A DNA stretch of 62,519 bases from the NCBI GenBank assembly GCA_026225215.1, contig JAMFSI010000012.1, forward strand, positions 1-62,519. Reading direction: 5' to 3'. The stretch comes from Sphingomonas palustris. GTDB lineage: Bacteria > Pseudomonadota > Alphaproteobacteria > Sphingomonadales > Sphingomonadaceae. How positions within the stretch are numbered: the first letter of the stretch is position 1; each line of letters begins with the position of its first letter. The position numbers and the translations under genes are program-made. The notes below the pieces were generated by a model. That model searched no databases. It was not told where the DNA came from and worked only from the letters and a program-made list of their open reading frames with translations. Below, one piece after another: positions 1 to 8,018 of the stretch.

Positions 1-49
1 GCTCAATCCGGCGCATCTGCGCCTCGCTCAGCAAAAACGGAACATCCAT
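1..49 (-). CDS. IS5-like transposase, N-terminal end only (cut by window edge)
   Basis: Sixteen codons read leftward from an ATG at 49-47, giving MDVPFLLSEAQMRRIE, then the window ends. This opening matches the start of IS5-family transposases, in which such a peptide precedes the DUF4096-like helix-turn-helix domain. The rest of the gene, including the DDE catalytic residues, lies outside the window, so intactness cannot be judged. The family call comes from recall of the N-terminus alone. Confidence 0.6.
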   Translation of the reverse strand, partial: MDVPFLLSEAQMRRIE

Positions 50-126
50 CGACAACACCTCCTCGGTGCCGCCATTGAATCAACCGTTCGCGCTCCGCGC
101 AAGCAATTTAATAGGTCCTGAGCCTA
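1..126 (-). mobile_element. End of an IS5-like insertion sequence
   Basis: The partial transposase is followed by about 75 bp of non-coding sequence and the motif AGGTCCTGAGCC at 113-124, next to CTAG. Read outward this is a plausible terminal inverted repeat beside a short TA-containing target site. The other end is not in the window, so the boundary is an estimate. The element ends about 60 bp upstream of the broken GAF-GGDEF-EAL gene and may have displaced its promoter. Confidence 0.4.
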
Positions 127-188
127 GCCTTCATTCCATCGACTAGCACAATTTATATTTAAATTTGCTAAATAGATGGGGGAGTCTG

Positions 189-2078
189 ATGAAATTTCCG
201 CATAATACTATTTTGGAAATGATAGCTTGCGGAAAACCACTAACCAGCGCGATGCAATACTTATGCTTAGAAGTCGAAGTCCGACTTCCTGACTTGCGTT
301 GCGCGGTATTCACGGTCGATCGGGCGGGAATCCTTCACCTCGTTGCCGCACCAAGCCTGTCGCAGGAATTGCTCAAGGCCATTAACGGTTCGGCTTTACG
401 GTCCATGCTGCCGGAACGGGTCACGCCTGCCGCATGCGGGTGGCCGGTGATTGTCGGGGATATCACCGGCGACTCCTAGAGCGAGGCCATCCAGGCTATT
501 GCCAGACGCGATGGGCTGGTCGGCTCACGGGCCCATGCGGTAACCGATGCAAGCGGCCGGGTAGTAGGGGCCATCGCCCTTTGTCATCGCCAGAGTGGCG
601 GGCCGACAAAGAAGGAGGAAGCAGCCCTCGCCCATTACGCGCATCTCTGCGCCATCGCGATCGAACGCGACAAGCAAACCGCCGAGCGCGAATATCGCGC
701 CACGCACGACGAATTGACCGGCCTTGGCAATCGTGCCGTCTTCAACCTCAAGCTGGCGCAACTTTCATGCGCGCCAGCGGATAGTTGGGGAGTGCTCGCG
801 CTCGATCTCGACAATCTCAAAGACGTCAACGATGCCTATGGCCACCATGCCGGCGATCGCCTGCTCGAAACAGCAGCAACCCGCATCGCTGCGGCCGTGG
901 CCCCCGATGTAACCTATCGGATCGGCGGCGATGAGTTTGCAATTATCCTGGAATCTCCGGAATTGCTCGCCGATCTCGAAGCGACCGCACGCCGTATTTT
1001 GTCAGCCTTGACCGGACCGGCGGACTGCGAGGGCATTCGCATAAACCCGCAGGCATCGATCGGCGGAGCGATCGTCGGCGCCAGCGATCAAACGCCCGAA
1101 ACCGTCCACCGGAATGCCGATCACGCCCTCTATTTCGCCAAGGAGACGAGCCGCGGCGGCTTCATTCGCTATTGGCCGGGAATCGGCACCCCGATCACCG
1201 AACGGACTCGCATCCATCAGGCGATCGAAGAGGCCTTGCACAACCATCGGATCGAGGCATGGTATCAGCCGATTACCTGTTTGCGCTCGGGTCGATTGTT
1301 CGGGTTGGAAGCCTATTGCCGCCTCACCACTCGCAATGGCCAGGTCATACCCCCAGCCGCCTTCGCACTTGCCGATTCGAACAGCAACGCCAGCTTCCAA
1401 TTGACCAAGGCGATGTTGAGAATCATCGCGCGAGACATGGCGAACTGGCGACGAAATGGTGTCGAGCCACCAGCGGTCGCCGTCAATATCACCACGACAG
1501 ATTTACGATCACCCGGTTTCGATCAGGATGTTTGCGCGCTTTTCGAAGCGCACAACCTCGATTTGAGCTGTGTCATTTTCGACATCGATGAATCGCTGCA
1601 CTTCGAATTGCGCGAACCGGCGGTGATTGGAACCATCAGGCGGTTACGCGCGCTGGGCGCGCGAATTGCCCTCGACGATTTTGGCAAAGGATTTGCGTCG
1701 CTCACCAATCTGACGGCGATACCGGTCGATATTCTCAAACTCGATCCGACCCTCACCGATCAACTCGAACCGTCGGCGCCGGGAACCGTCCTCGTCTCAG
1801 GCATCCTCGCGATCGCTGAAGACCTCGGCATGACCATCATCGCCGCAGGTGTCGAAAGCGAGTCATGCCACGGCCAATTGCTGAGACTGGGATGCGACTG
1901 GGGCCAAGGCCACCTCATTTCTCCGGCCGTGCGGCGACAAGAGGTGCTGACCATGCTTCAGAACCGGCGTAACGGCGACGGTACTACGCTGTCCTGGCCC
2001 GAGCGCGAACCGCCAACCAGCGCCGGCTCGATACACCGGCAACCTTACAACACGGGAACCTGTGCCGACGTGGCATAG
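189..2078 (+). pseudogene. GAF-GGDEF-EAL c-di-GMP protein interrupted by an in-frame amber codon
   Basis: One frame runs from ATG 189 (GGGGAG five bases upstream) to 2078, broken only by TAG at 477-479 (codon 97). The first part is the beginning of a GAF domain. The same domain continues after the stop (SEAIQAIARRDGLVG, then VVGAIALCHR) and leads through TAEREYRATHDELTGLGNR into a GGDEF domain with an intact GGDEF motif at 924-938. An EAL domain follows (EAY in place of EAL, then DDFGKG and KLDP). Relatives usually carry a Trp at about the place of the stop, so TGG to TAG is the simplest explanation. The first start codon after the stop is TTG 714, inside the GGDEF motif region, so a free-standing downstream product would lack the domain start. 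Full length would be about 629 residues and cytoplasmic. Confidence 0.8.
714..2078 (+). CDS. GGDEF-EAL fragment downstream of the amber codon
   Basis: This is the open part of the interrupted gene, 454 codons, listed separately because an automatic annotation may call it as a gene. GGDEF is intact (RIGGDEF, residues 69-75). The EAL domain keeps an Asn (VAVNI), the Glu of DIDES, DDFG and the Lys of ILKLD, but has EAY for EAL. No I-site RxxD is seen just before GGDEF. Starting at TTG 714 would delete the first strand of the GGDEF domain and no ribosome-binding site is evident, so I doubt it is expressed alone. Confidence 0.45.
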   Translation: MTGLGNRAVFNLKLAQLSCAPADSWGVLALDLDNLKDVNDAYGHHAGDRLLETAATRIAAAVAPDVTYRIGGDEFAIILESPELLADLEATARRILSALTGPADCEGIRINPQASIGGAIVGASDQTPETVHRNADHALYFAKETSRGGFIRYWPGIGTPITERTRIHQAIEEALHNHRIEAWYQPITCLRSGRLFGLEAYCRLTTRNGQVIPPAAFALADSNSNASFQLTKAMLRIIARDMANWRRNGVEPPAVAVNITTTDLRSPGFDQDVCALFEAHNLDLSCVIFDIDESLHFELREPAVIGTIRRLRALGARIALDDFGKGFASLTNLTAIPVDILKLDPTLTDQLEPSAPGTVLVSGILAIAEDLGMTIIAAGVESESCHGQLLRLGCDWGQGHLISPAVRRQEVLTMLQNRRNGDGTTLSWPEREPPTSAGSIHRQPYNTGTCADVA

Positions 2079-2142
2079 CCCCGTTGGCACTTTTCCGTTA
2101 GAGTCTGTTCTCATACCTCGGATCGGACGCTTAGGCGGCGTT

Positions 2143-2158
2143 GTGAACAATTGTAAAC
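2143..2158. promoter_or_regulatory. Candidate regulator site GTGAACAATTGTAAAC
   Basis: An imperfect palindrome around CAATTG, about 105 bp upstream of the response-regulator start. Nearly the same 15-mer (one mismatch, opposite strand) occurs at 7329-7343, between the lipoprotein gene and the GlsB-like gene. A shared site at both ends of one signalling region suggests binding by the OmpR-type regulator encoded at 2262. This is inference from two copies. Confidence 0.4.
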
Positions 2159-2261
2159 TGGCCTGCCTTCAATCCCATAAGATGGAATTTTCTGCTAAAT
2201 CCGGTTATATGGCAGGCTATCAAGTTGGGACGGGTTTGCCTGATATAAAACAGGGCGGGTC

Positions 2262-2954
2262 ATGAAGATTGCACTGCTAGATGACGACCCTGTCCTGCTG
2301 GACATCGTCGATGGGTTGTTACAACGCGCCGGCTATCAGTGTTCGTGTTTCACCAGCGGTCGCCAGTTGATACGCTCGTTGCACGATGATCGCTTCGATC
2401 TTTTCATTCTCGATTGGAACGTGCCTGACTTGTCGGGGCTGAGCGTGCTCGAATGGATCCGCAATCGCATCGGCAACAGTCCTCCGGCATTGCTGCTGAC
2501 CAGCCGGGTAGCCGATGAGGATGTGATCACGGGGCTGAATGCCGGAGCCGACGACTTCATAACCAAGCCGTTTCAGGCGCCGGTTTTCCTCGCCCGCGTC
2601 AAGGCGATGGCCAGGAGAGCGCAAGCTGCAAGCCCCCAAAGCAGCACCGAACGCTACGGCGCCTATGAGTTCGATTTGAAAAATCATCAAATTCGGCGGA
2701 ACGCTGAATTACAGGAATCAACCCCCCGCGAGTTTCAGATCGCACTGCTATTGTTTCGTAATGCCAACATCGCCGTATCGCGCACTTACATACTTGAAAC
2801 AATATGGGGATTCAGTCCGGTATCGGGAACCAGAACCTTGGATATCCACATATCTAAAATAAGAAGAAAATTAAAACTGAATATAGAGAACGGGTATATT
2901 ATCTCTCCGATCTATGGACACGGCTATCGCCTCGAAGAGGCCAATATGTCATGA
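2262..2954 (+). CDS. OmpR/PhoB-family response regulator
   Basis: A 230-residue two-component regulator. The receiver domain (about 1-120) has the acidic pocket DDD at 7-9, the phospho-acceptor Asp51 (ILDWNVPD), the LLLTS switch at 77-81 and Lys102 (ITKPF). The winged-helix DNA-binding domain (about 130-225) shows TPREFQIALLLF, TLDIHISKIRRKL and the terminal GHGYRLE. It overlaps the LysM-FecR gene by ATGA (2951-2954), so the two are translationally coupled. The histidine kinase two genes downstream is its likely partner. A likely target site lies at 2143-2158. Target genes cannot be read from sequence. Confidence 0.9.
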   Translation: MKIALLDDDPVLLDIVDGLLQRAGYQCSCFTSGRQLIRSLHDDRFDLFILDWNVPDLSGLSVLEWIRNRIGNSPPALLLTSRVADEDVITGLNAGADDFITKPFQAPVFLARVKAMARRAQAASPQSSTERYGAYEFDLKNHQIRRNAELQESTPREFQIALLLFRNANIAVSRTYILETIWGFSPVSGTRTLDIHISKIRRKLKLNIENGYIISPIYGHGYRLEEANMS

Positions 2955-4351
2955 AAAATCATGGCCTGTTGATTTTCTTGGCAACATCGACCTTCTCGGC
3001 TGCTTTTGTCGCGACACCCGGTTATGCAAAAGGCTACCCGACATCCGCCAAAGGCGACCAGTTCTACCAGTTGAAACTCGGCGATACGCTGTCTGAACTC
3101 AGTGAAAAATACCTCGTCGGTAATAATGCGGTTGCCGAAGTTCAGCATCTGAACCGGATTGCCAACCCCGATCTCGTTTTGGCCGGCGCCGCGCTTCGTA
3201 TTCCTCGCGCGCTGCTGCGCGACGAAAAGACTGCCGCGAGCGTGGAAACCTTCTCGGGCCCGGTTGTCATCATCGTGGGCAATCAACCCGTTGCGACCAA
3301 GCTCGGCTTCTCGCTGAGCGAAAATGCAACCATTCAGACCGGACGCAACGCATTCGTCACCCTGCGGTTGAGCGACGGCACCGCGCTATCGGTGCCGTCG
3401 CAAAGCGAGGTGAGAATTGCGCGCATGCGGCGAATTTTGCTGACGGGTACGGTCGAGCGCGACATCAATGTCTTGAACGGGCGAGTGCATGCGCAAGTGA
3501 CGCCGATGCACGATCCGAACAGCACATTCCGGGTGAGCACACCGATTACGGTGTCCGCCGTTCGCGGCACGGACTTCGCCATTGCCTATGATGCCGGCAT
3601 GAAACGCTCTGCCACCGTGGTGGAAGAGGGGAAAGTCGCCGTGACCCGGGCCGGAGCCGGACACGCTGCGACCCGGGCGCCCATGAGCAATGTCATGTTG
3701 TTGCCTGGCTTCGGCGCTGCGTCGGGAACGCTCGACAATACCGGCGCCGTCAAGCTCTTGCCCGAACCTGGTTTAGTCGATCCGGGGCAAGTCCAGACAG
3801 GCGAGCAATTGCAATTTTCTCTCACTCCCGAGGCCGGCGCGGTGGCCTATCACCTCCAAATCGCCAAGGATGCAGGCGGCCTCGATCTCATCGCCGAAGA
3901 TAGCTCGACCGGCCTGAGCTTCACATTGCCCTCGGTGCCTGCCGGAGCCTATTTCGTGCGCGCCTTTGCGATCGATAATAATGGCCTGGAAGGGCTGCCT
4001 GCCACTTACGGTTTCGAACGCAGTCGGAATTCGATTTCCGCAGCCATGACCCAGTCCGGATCGGGCAAGCTCGTCAAATATTTATTCAAATGGACGGCCA
4101 CCACCGATGGCGCGCCCGCAATCCGCTTCAGGCTGGTCCGACAATCTTCGGCTCAGGGCGCGGCTCTGACCTCTGCCCCGGCCGCCATTCCCGTCGTCGA
4201 TGAGCTCAATTTGAAAACAAATTCGCTTGAAATCGGCAATCTGCCCAACGGCGACTACAAGTGGCAAGTGTCATCGACATTGGTGGTCGGCGGAAAAGTG
4301 ATCGAGACCTGGTCGCCGGAACAGTCCTTCCATATCGTCGGCAGGAATTAA
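2951..4351 (+). CDS. Secreted LysM-FecR domain protein
   Basis: A 466-residue exported protein. A signal peptide covers about residues 1-26 (hydrophobic LLIFLATSTFSAAFVA, then ATPGYA-KG). A LysM domain follows (about 39-90: YQLKLGDTLSELSEKY, NRIANPDLVLAGAALRIP), predicting peptidoglycan binding. A FecR-type domain lies at about 110-225 (TGRNAFVTLRLSDGTALSVPS; STPITVSAVRGTDFAIAY). The C-terminal half looks like repeated beta-sandwich modules. Position between a response regulator and a CHASE2 kinase suggests a periplasmic sensor or accessory that passes an envelope signal to the kinase; FecR-CHASE2 pairings occur in other proteobacteria. It is not next to an ECF sigma factor or TonB receptor, so a classical FecIRA role is unlikely. 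Confidence 0.8.
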   Translation: MKNHGLLIFLATSTFSAAFVATPGYAKGYPTSAKGDQFYQLKLGDTLSELSEKYLVGNNAVAEVQHLNRIANPDLVLAGAALRIPRALLRDEKTAASVETFSGPVVIIVGNQPVATKLGFSLSENATIQTGRNAFVTLRLSDGTALSVPSQSEVRIARMRRILLTGTVERDINVLNGRVHAQVTPMHDPNSTFRVSTPITVSAVRGTDFAIAYDAGMKRSATVVEEGKVAVTRAGAGHAATRAPMSNVMLLPGFGAASGTLDNTGAVKLLPEPGLVDPGQVQTGEQLQFSLTPEAGAVAYHLQIAKDAGGLDLIAEDSSTGLSFTLPSVPAGAYFVRAFAIDNNGLEGLPATYGFERSRNSISAAMTQSGSGKLVKYLFKWTATTDGAPAIRFRLVRQSSAQGAALTSAPAAIPVVDELNLKTNSLEIGNLPNGDYKWQVSSTLVVGGKVIETWSPEQSFHIVGRN

Positions 4352-4356
4352 ACTGC

Positions 4357-6699
4357 TTGGCCCGGTTGGATCGACTGACCCGGGAATGGGTTCTGGTTCT
4401 GGTTACGGCGACCTTGGCTTTATCGGCATGCGTCGCGCTGGACGTTACCGATCGGCTGGACAATTTCATCTACGATCTGGTGATGCGGCATTCGTATCAC
4501 GACCCTGACCGCCGTATCCTGCTGATCACTATCGACGACCGTAGCCTGAACGAAATGGGCGCCTGGCCTTGGCCGCGCTCGGTCGAGGCCGCGCTGGTCG
4601 AGCGGCTGGGGCAGGCACGGCCGCGCGCGATCCTGCTCGATCTGCTGCTCACCGAGCCTGGCAATCGCGATGGCGATGCCCGCTTGGCCTCTGCGATCGC
4701 GGCTGCGCCCGTCTATCTGCCGGTTCAATTCGAAGTACCCGGGCGCAATGGCGCCGCTTTCGACACGGTAAAACCGCTGGATGCATTGACTAGGGCCGCT
4801 GCGGGCGTCGGCCATGTCAATCTGTCGTTCGATGCCGATGGCACGGTCCGCCGGACGTATCGAACTTATCTGGCCGGCGCCCGGCCTTGGCCTCAACTGG
4901 CCGAACTGGTGGCGGGCGGCCATCATGCCACCGCTGTCAGCCGGGAAACCGCAAACCGGCCTGCCAGCATATCCGGCGATGAACTCAGGGCCATCCACCC
5001 GATGCTGATCAACTATATCGGGCCGCAAGGCTTTTTCCCTGCGATCTCAGCCGCCAGCGTGCTGCGGGGCGAAGTGCCCCCGGCGCTGCTGCAAGGCCGC
5101 CTGATCCTGGTCGGCGCGACCGCCGCCGGACTCGGCGATGCTTATTCCACCCCGTCGGGCGCCGACGGCACCCTGACGCGGGGCATCGAAATCCAGGCCA
5201 ATATCCTGAATTCGCTCCTGGCCGGGGATTTCATCGTGCCGATAACCGGCCTGCCGCTGTTCGCACTCGCACTGGCGCCGCTGTGGCTGCTGCTGGCGGC
5301 GCTGCGGGTGATGCGGCCGGTGGCGACGCTGGCAACCATCACCGGGCTGCTCGTCGCCGTTCTCTCCCTTTCCCTGGCGCTGCTCACTTACGGGCATTTC
5401 TGGATCGCGCCCGGTGGCGCACTCCTCGGCATCGTCGAGATCTATCCGATCTGGACCTGGCGCCGGCTGGCCTCGGTCAGCAGCTATATGGCGAGCGAAC
5501 TGCAAGTGCTCGATCGGGAAAGCGATCCGTTGGAACGCCCGCGGCCGGATCTGCGGCAAGTCGGCTTCGTCGAACGCCAGATGGGATTGCTGCGCTCGGC
5601 GATCGACCGGGAGCGCGATCTTCGCCGTTTCCTGATCGACCGCATCGAGCAGATGCCCGACGCGGTGATCGTCGCCAATCGCGGCGGCAAGGTCGTGCTG
5701 CATAATGCCGGGGCCTTGTCGCTGTTCAGGAATTTCCGTGGCGACGGCGAACTGGCGGTGGCCGACGATCTGCTGGGCTACCTGCTGCGCACCGCATCGG
5801 CCGGCGCCCGACCGATCCGTTTTTGCGAAGTCACCGGCGATGCCGGCATCGCCTGGGGCTGTCAGGCTCACGCCGAAGACGGTCAGAGCTTCGATGTCCG
5901 CTTCGAACCGCAACGATCGGAAAACGGCGACCTGCTCGGCTTTGTCATCCGCATCGTCGACACCACCACGATCACTCTCATGCAGCGCCAGCGCGAAGAT
6001 GTCCTGCAACTGCTCACGCATGACATGCGCGCGCCGCAAGCCTCGATCATTGCGATGCTCGACCATGCCGATCCCGCCGACTGGGGTCCGGAAATGGCGC
6101 AGCGGATCAAGACCTATGCCAGCCGAACCCTTAAACTGGCCGATGATTTCGTGCAGCTTTCGCGCGCGCAATTGCTGCAATACAAGTTCACCGAGCTGAA
6201 CTTCGTCGACATCGGCTATGCTGCGGTCGACGCGCTTTCACCGCAGGCACGCTTGCGGAAAATCTCCTTGGAAATTGCGATCGAAGAAGACGAGATCATG
6301 GTTCGTGGCGAACCCTCGTTATTGTCACGCGCGCTGATGAACTTGCTCGACAACGCGGTAAAGTTCAGCAGCGATGGCGCGATCGTGCGCTTGACCATGT
6401 CTCGCACGATCCGGGAACGACGCGAATCTGTCGTGTGCTCGGTCAGCGATAGCGGCGTCGGCATTCCGCGCGAGCAAATGGCGGCGCTGTACAACCGCTT
6501 CGAGAATGTGCGCTCGGGGCCGACCGGCGCGGATGGGGTCGGGCTAGGGCTGGCCTTCGTGAAAACCGTCGTCACTCGCCATGGCGGAACGATCCTCTGC
6601 GATAGCGAAGAAGGCGTCGGCACGACTTTCCGCGTCGAGCTTCCGACCATAGCGGCCATAGCCAAGTCCGATGAGCTTGACCCCTCATATTTGGGTTAA
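4357..6699 (+). CDS. CHASE2-domain sensor histidine kinase
   Basis: About 780 residues if started at TTG 4357, which has AGGA ten bases upstream; GTG 4261 is the other option but would overlap the preceding gene by 91 bp. The order is one N-terminal membrane helix (VLVLVTATLALSACVAL), a periplasmic CHASE2 domain (ILLITIDDRSLNEMGAWPWPR to NILNSLL), three membrane helices, a PAS-like segment (FLIDRIEQMPDAVIVANRGG), HisKA with phospho-acceptor His555 (LLTHDMRAP), and HATPase_c (N-box NLLDNAVKFSS, G1 DSGVGIP, G2 GVGLGLAFVK). All catalytic boxes are present. It follows the FecR gene by five bases and most likely signals to the regulator at 2262. CHASE2 ligands are mostly unknown. Confidence 0.85.
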   Translation: MARLDRLTREWVLVLVTATLALSACVALDVTDRLDNFIYDLVMRHSYHDPDRRILLITIDDRSLNEMGAWPWPRSVEAALVERLGQARPRAILLDLLLTEPGNRDGDARLASAIAAAPVYLPVQFEVPGRNGAAFDTVKPLDALTRAAAGVGHVNLSFDADGTVRRTYRTYLAGARPWPQLAELVAGGHHATAVSRETANRPASISGDELRAIHPMLINYIGPQGFFPAISAASVLRGEVPPALLQGRLILVGATAAGLGDAYSTPSGADGTLTRGIEIQANILNSLLAGDFIVPITGLPLFALALAPLWLLLAALRVMRPVATLATITGLLVAVLSLSLALLTYGHFWIAPGGALLGIVEIYPIWTWRRLASVSSYMASELQVLDRESDPLERPRPDLRQVGFVERQMGLLRSAIDRERDLRRFLIDRIEQMPDAVIVANRGGKVVLHNAGALSLFRNFRGDGELAVADDLLGYLLRTASAGARPIRFCEVTGDAGIAWGCQAHAEDGQSFDVRFEPQRSENGDLLGFVIRIVDTTTITLMQRQREDVLQLLTHDMRAPQASIIAMLDHADPADWGPEMAQRIKTYASRTLKLADDFVQLSRAQLLQYKFTELNFVDIGYAAVDALSPQARLRKISLEIAIEEDEIMVRGEPSLLSRALMNLLDNAVKFSSDGAIVRLTMSRTIRERRESVVCSVSDSGVGIPREQMAALYNRFENVRSGPTGADGVGLGLAFVKTVVTRHGGTILCDSEEGVGTTFRVELPTIAAIAKSDELDPSYLG

Positions 6700-6750
6700 G
6701 CCAGTCGCCCCGTGCTTGAGCATTTCCAAGAGTCCGAGACTCTGGCCCGG

Positions 6751-7242
6751 CTACTTCTGCGTAGCCAGGACACGGCACAAATGATCGGTGAGTGACGCCA
6801 TGCCGGCCGCATCAGGCTTGTCTCGGACGAATTGCGTCACCGATGCTCTGAATATCTCCTGTGCCTGGATGTCACTAACAGTCAGGGTCAAGCTCTCCAA
6901 TGTGCCTTTGCGCCGGGGCGCCAGCTTCGCAGCGGTGACCGGCGTCGCCGGATCAGGTATGAGAACCTGAGTCTTGCCGGCGCGGAGCGTGTGGGCCAAC
7001 TGAACAAAATAGGCCGGCGTTCCGCCCGGCGCCATGCCCGCCCGACCCAGACATTCTCCGATCGCGGCGATCGATTGCGGCGACAAGTCCGGCCCGGCCT
7101 TGGCCATTACGAAACTCGCACCGGGCCCAGCCGGCAATTTCCCCGAGGTCAGATCTTGAGGTGGCGGCAGGGTAGCACAGGCCACGACAAGTTGCAGGAC
7201 CGCCGGCAGGCAGATCGCCTTGAGCACATCAGCCTTGGTCAT
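6751..7242 (-). CDS. Small predicted lipoprotein
   Basis: A 163-residue protein if started at ATG 7242, which has GGGAGGG nine bases upstream; a longer start at 7281 lacks this support. The N-terminus is MTKADVLKAICLPAVLQLVVAC, with a hydrophobic stretch ending in a lipobox-like VVAC (Cys22), so it is probably lipid-anchored. The rest resembles no family I can name. It is convergent with the histidine kinase gene, and its leader carries a 10-bp direct repeat (7261-7285) and the shared palindrome at 7329. Function unknown; envelope location is inferred. Confidence 0.6.
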   Translation of the reverse strand: MTKADVLKAICLPAVLQLVVACATLPPPQDLTSGKLPAGPGASFVMAKAGPDLSPQSIAAIGECLGRAGMAPGGTPAYFVQLAHTLRAGKTQVLIPDPATPVTAAKLAPRRKGTLESLTLTVSDIQAQEIFRASVTQFVRDKPDAAGMASLTDHLCRVLATQK

Positions 7243-7260
7243 GTCATCACCCTCCCCTGG

Positions 7261-7285
7261 GAACATAGCTGTTGCGAACATAGCT
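7261..7285. repeat. Direct repeat GAACATAGCT x2 in the leader of the lipoprotein gene
   Basis: GAACATAGCT occurs at 7261-7270 and 7276-7285, spaced by five bases (period 15), 19-43 bases upstream of the lipoprotein start on the minus strand. Tandem half-sites of this size often bind a regulator. The N11 spacing between GAAC units is wrong for the alphaproteobacterial LexA box. Confidence 0.45.
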
Positions 7286-7328
7286 GCGCGATGAAGCCCT
7301 CATCACCCGCATCGCCAACTGGGGTTAT

Positions 7329-7343
7329 TTTACAATTGTTTAC
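7329..7343. promoter_or_regulatory. Second copy of the CAATTG-centred site
   Basis: TTTACAATTGTTTAC matches, on the opposite strand, 14 of 15 bases of the site at 2143-2157. It lies about 85 bp upstream of the lipoprotein start (minus) and about 110 bp upstream of the GlsB-like start (plus), so it could serve either gene. Confidence 0.4.
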
Positions 7344-7453
7344 GCCGGAACCATCGAGGATCGTGGCATACACCTCGGATGGACTTTTGGAAAGGCTTGC
7401 TTAGGGCAAATACCAGAAACCATTAGGCAATTTCTTGGGAGGGGAGAGCTGCT

Positions 7454-7726
7454 ATGCTGCATTTCATTGTTTGGTTGATCGTGTCTGGAATCGCCGGGCT
7501 AATTGCTAGCAAGGTCGTCAACAAAAGCGGTTCAGGCATGATCCTGGACGTCGTCCTCGGTATTGTCGGCGGATTTGTCGGCGGGTTCATTGTCACCCGT
7601 TTGCCATTTCTCAGCGGGTTGGACGACGGCGGCGGTGTGAGGGGATTGTTGGTCGAGATTATTGTCGCCGCCGTGGGCGCCATGCTCGTCATTGTTCTCT
7701 ACAATTTGATATTTCGCCGGAATTAA
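7454..7726 (+). CDS. GlsB/YeaQ/YmgE-family stress-response membrane protein
   Basis: A 90-residue inner-membrane protein with three hydrophobic helices (about 2-20, 28-50, 66-86) and the family's Gly-rich pattern (SGIAGLIASKVV, LGIVGGFVGGFIVTRL). Length is usual for the transglycosylase-associated (GlsB/YeaQ/YmgE) family, whose biochemical role is not established; members are often induced by general stress. A strong ribosome-binding site (GGGAGGGGAG) precedes the ATG. It is followed by the His-rich miniprotein and the terminator at 7964. Confidence 0.85.
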   Translation: MLHFIVWLIVSGIAGLIASKVVNKSGSGMILDVVLGIVGGFVGGFIVTRLPFLSGLDDGGGVRGLLVEIIVAAVGAMLVIVLYNLIFRRN

Positions 7727-7778
7727 TTCGGCAGAATATCGCGAAGACATAATCTATTCGACACCAGAAGGAATAAAT

Positions 7779-7937
7779 ATGACGAATACGATCCTCAAAT
7801 TCGCGCTTGTCGCCATGCTTGTCGCACCGATGCCGGCGATGGCCCATGGCTGGCGGCCGCATTGGCACCCGCTGCGCCACCATCGCAGCTGCACCTGGGT
7901 GGTGCATCACCATCATCGCGTTCGCTCCTGCCGTTGA
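7779..7937 (+). CDS. His-rich secreted miniprotein (52 aa)
   Basis: A 52-codon frame starting at ATG 7779 with AGAAGGA six bases upstream and ending at TGA 7935-7937. The first 22 residues form a clear signal peptide (KFALVAMLVAPMPAMA, cleavage probably after AMA). The mature part of about 30 residues has nine His, four Arg, three Trp and two Cys (HGWRPHWHPLRHHRSCTW, then HHHH). The composition suggests periplasmic metal binding, possibly with one disulfide. It is close behind the GlsB-like gene and before a terminator, consistent with co-transcription. No named family recognised. Confidence 0.6.
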   Translation: MTNTILKFALVAMLVAPMPAMAHGWRPHWHPLRHHRSCTWVVHHHHRVRSCR

Positions 7938-7963
7938 TCGGCTAAGCCAATCCAAGCGCAATC

Positions 7964-7991
7964 AGGCCCGGGTGCTCGCGCATCCGGGCCT
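7964..7991 (+). terminator. Rho-independent terminator after the miniprotein gene
   Basis: AGGCCCGG (7964-7971) pairs perfectly with CCGGGCCT (7984-7991) around a 12-base loop and is followed by TTTGCT. It ends the GlsB / miniprotein unit. Confidence 0.65.
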
Positions 7992-8018
7992 TTGCTATTG
8001 TGTTCTGCGGCGGCGTCC

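Noticed and set aside
7261..7279. GAAC...GAAC in the lipoprotein leader as an SOS box
   Set aside because: Spacing is N11; the alphaproteobacterial LexA box needs N7.
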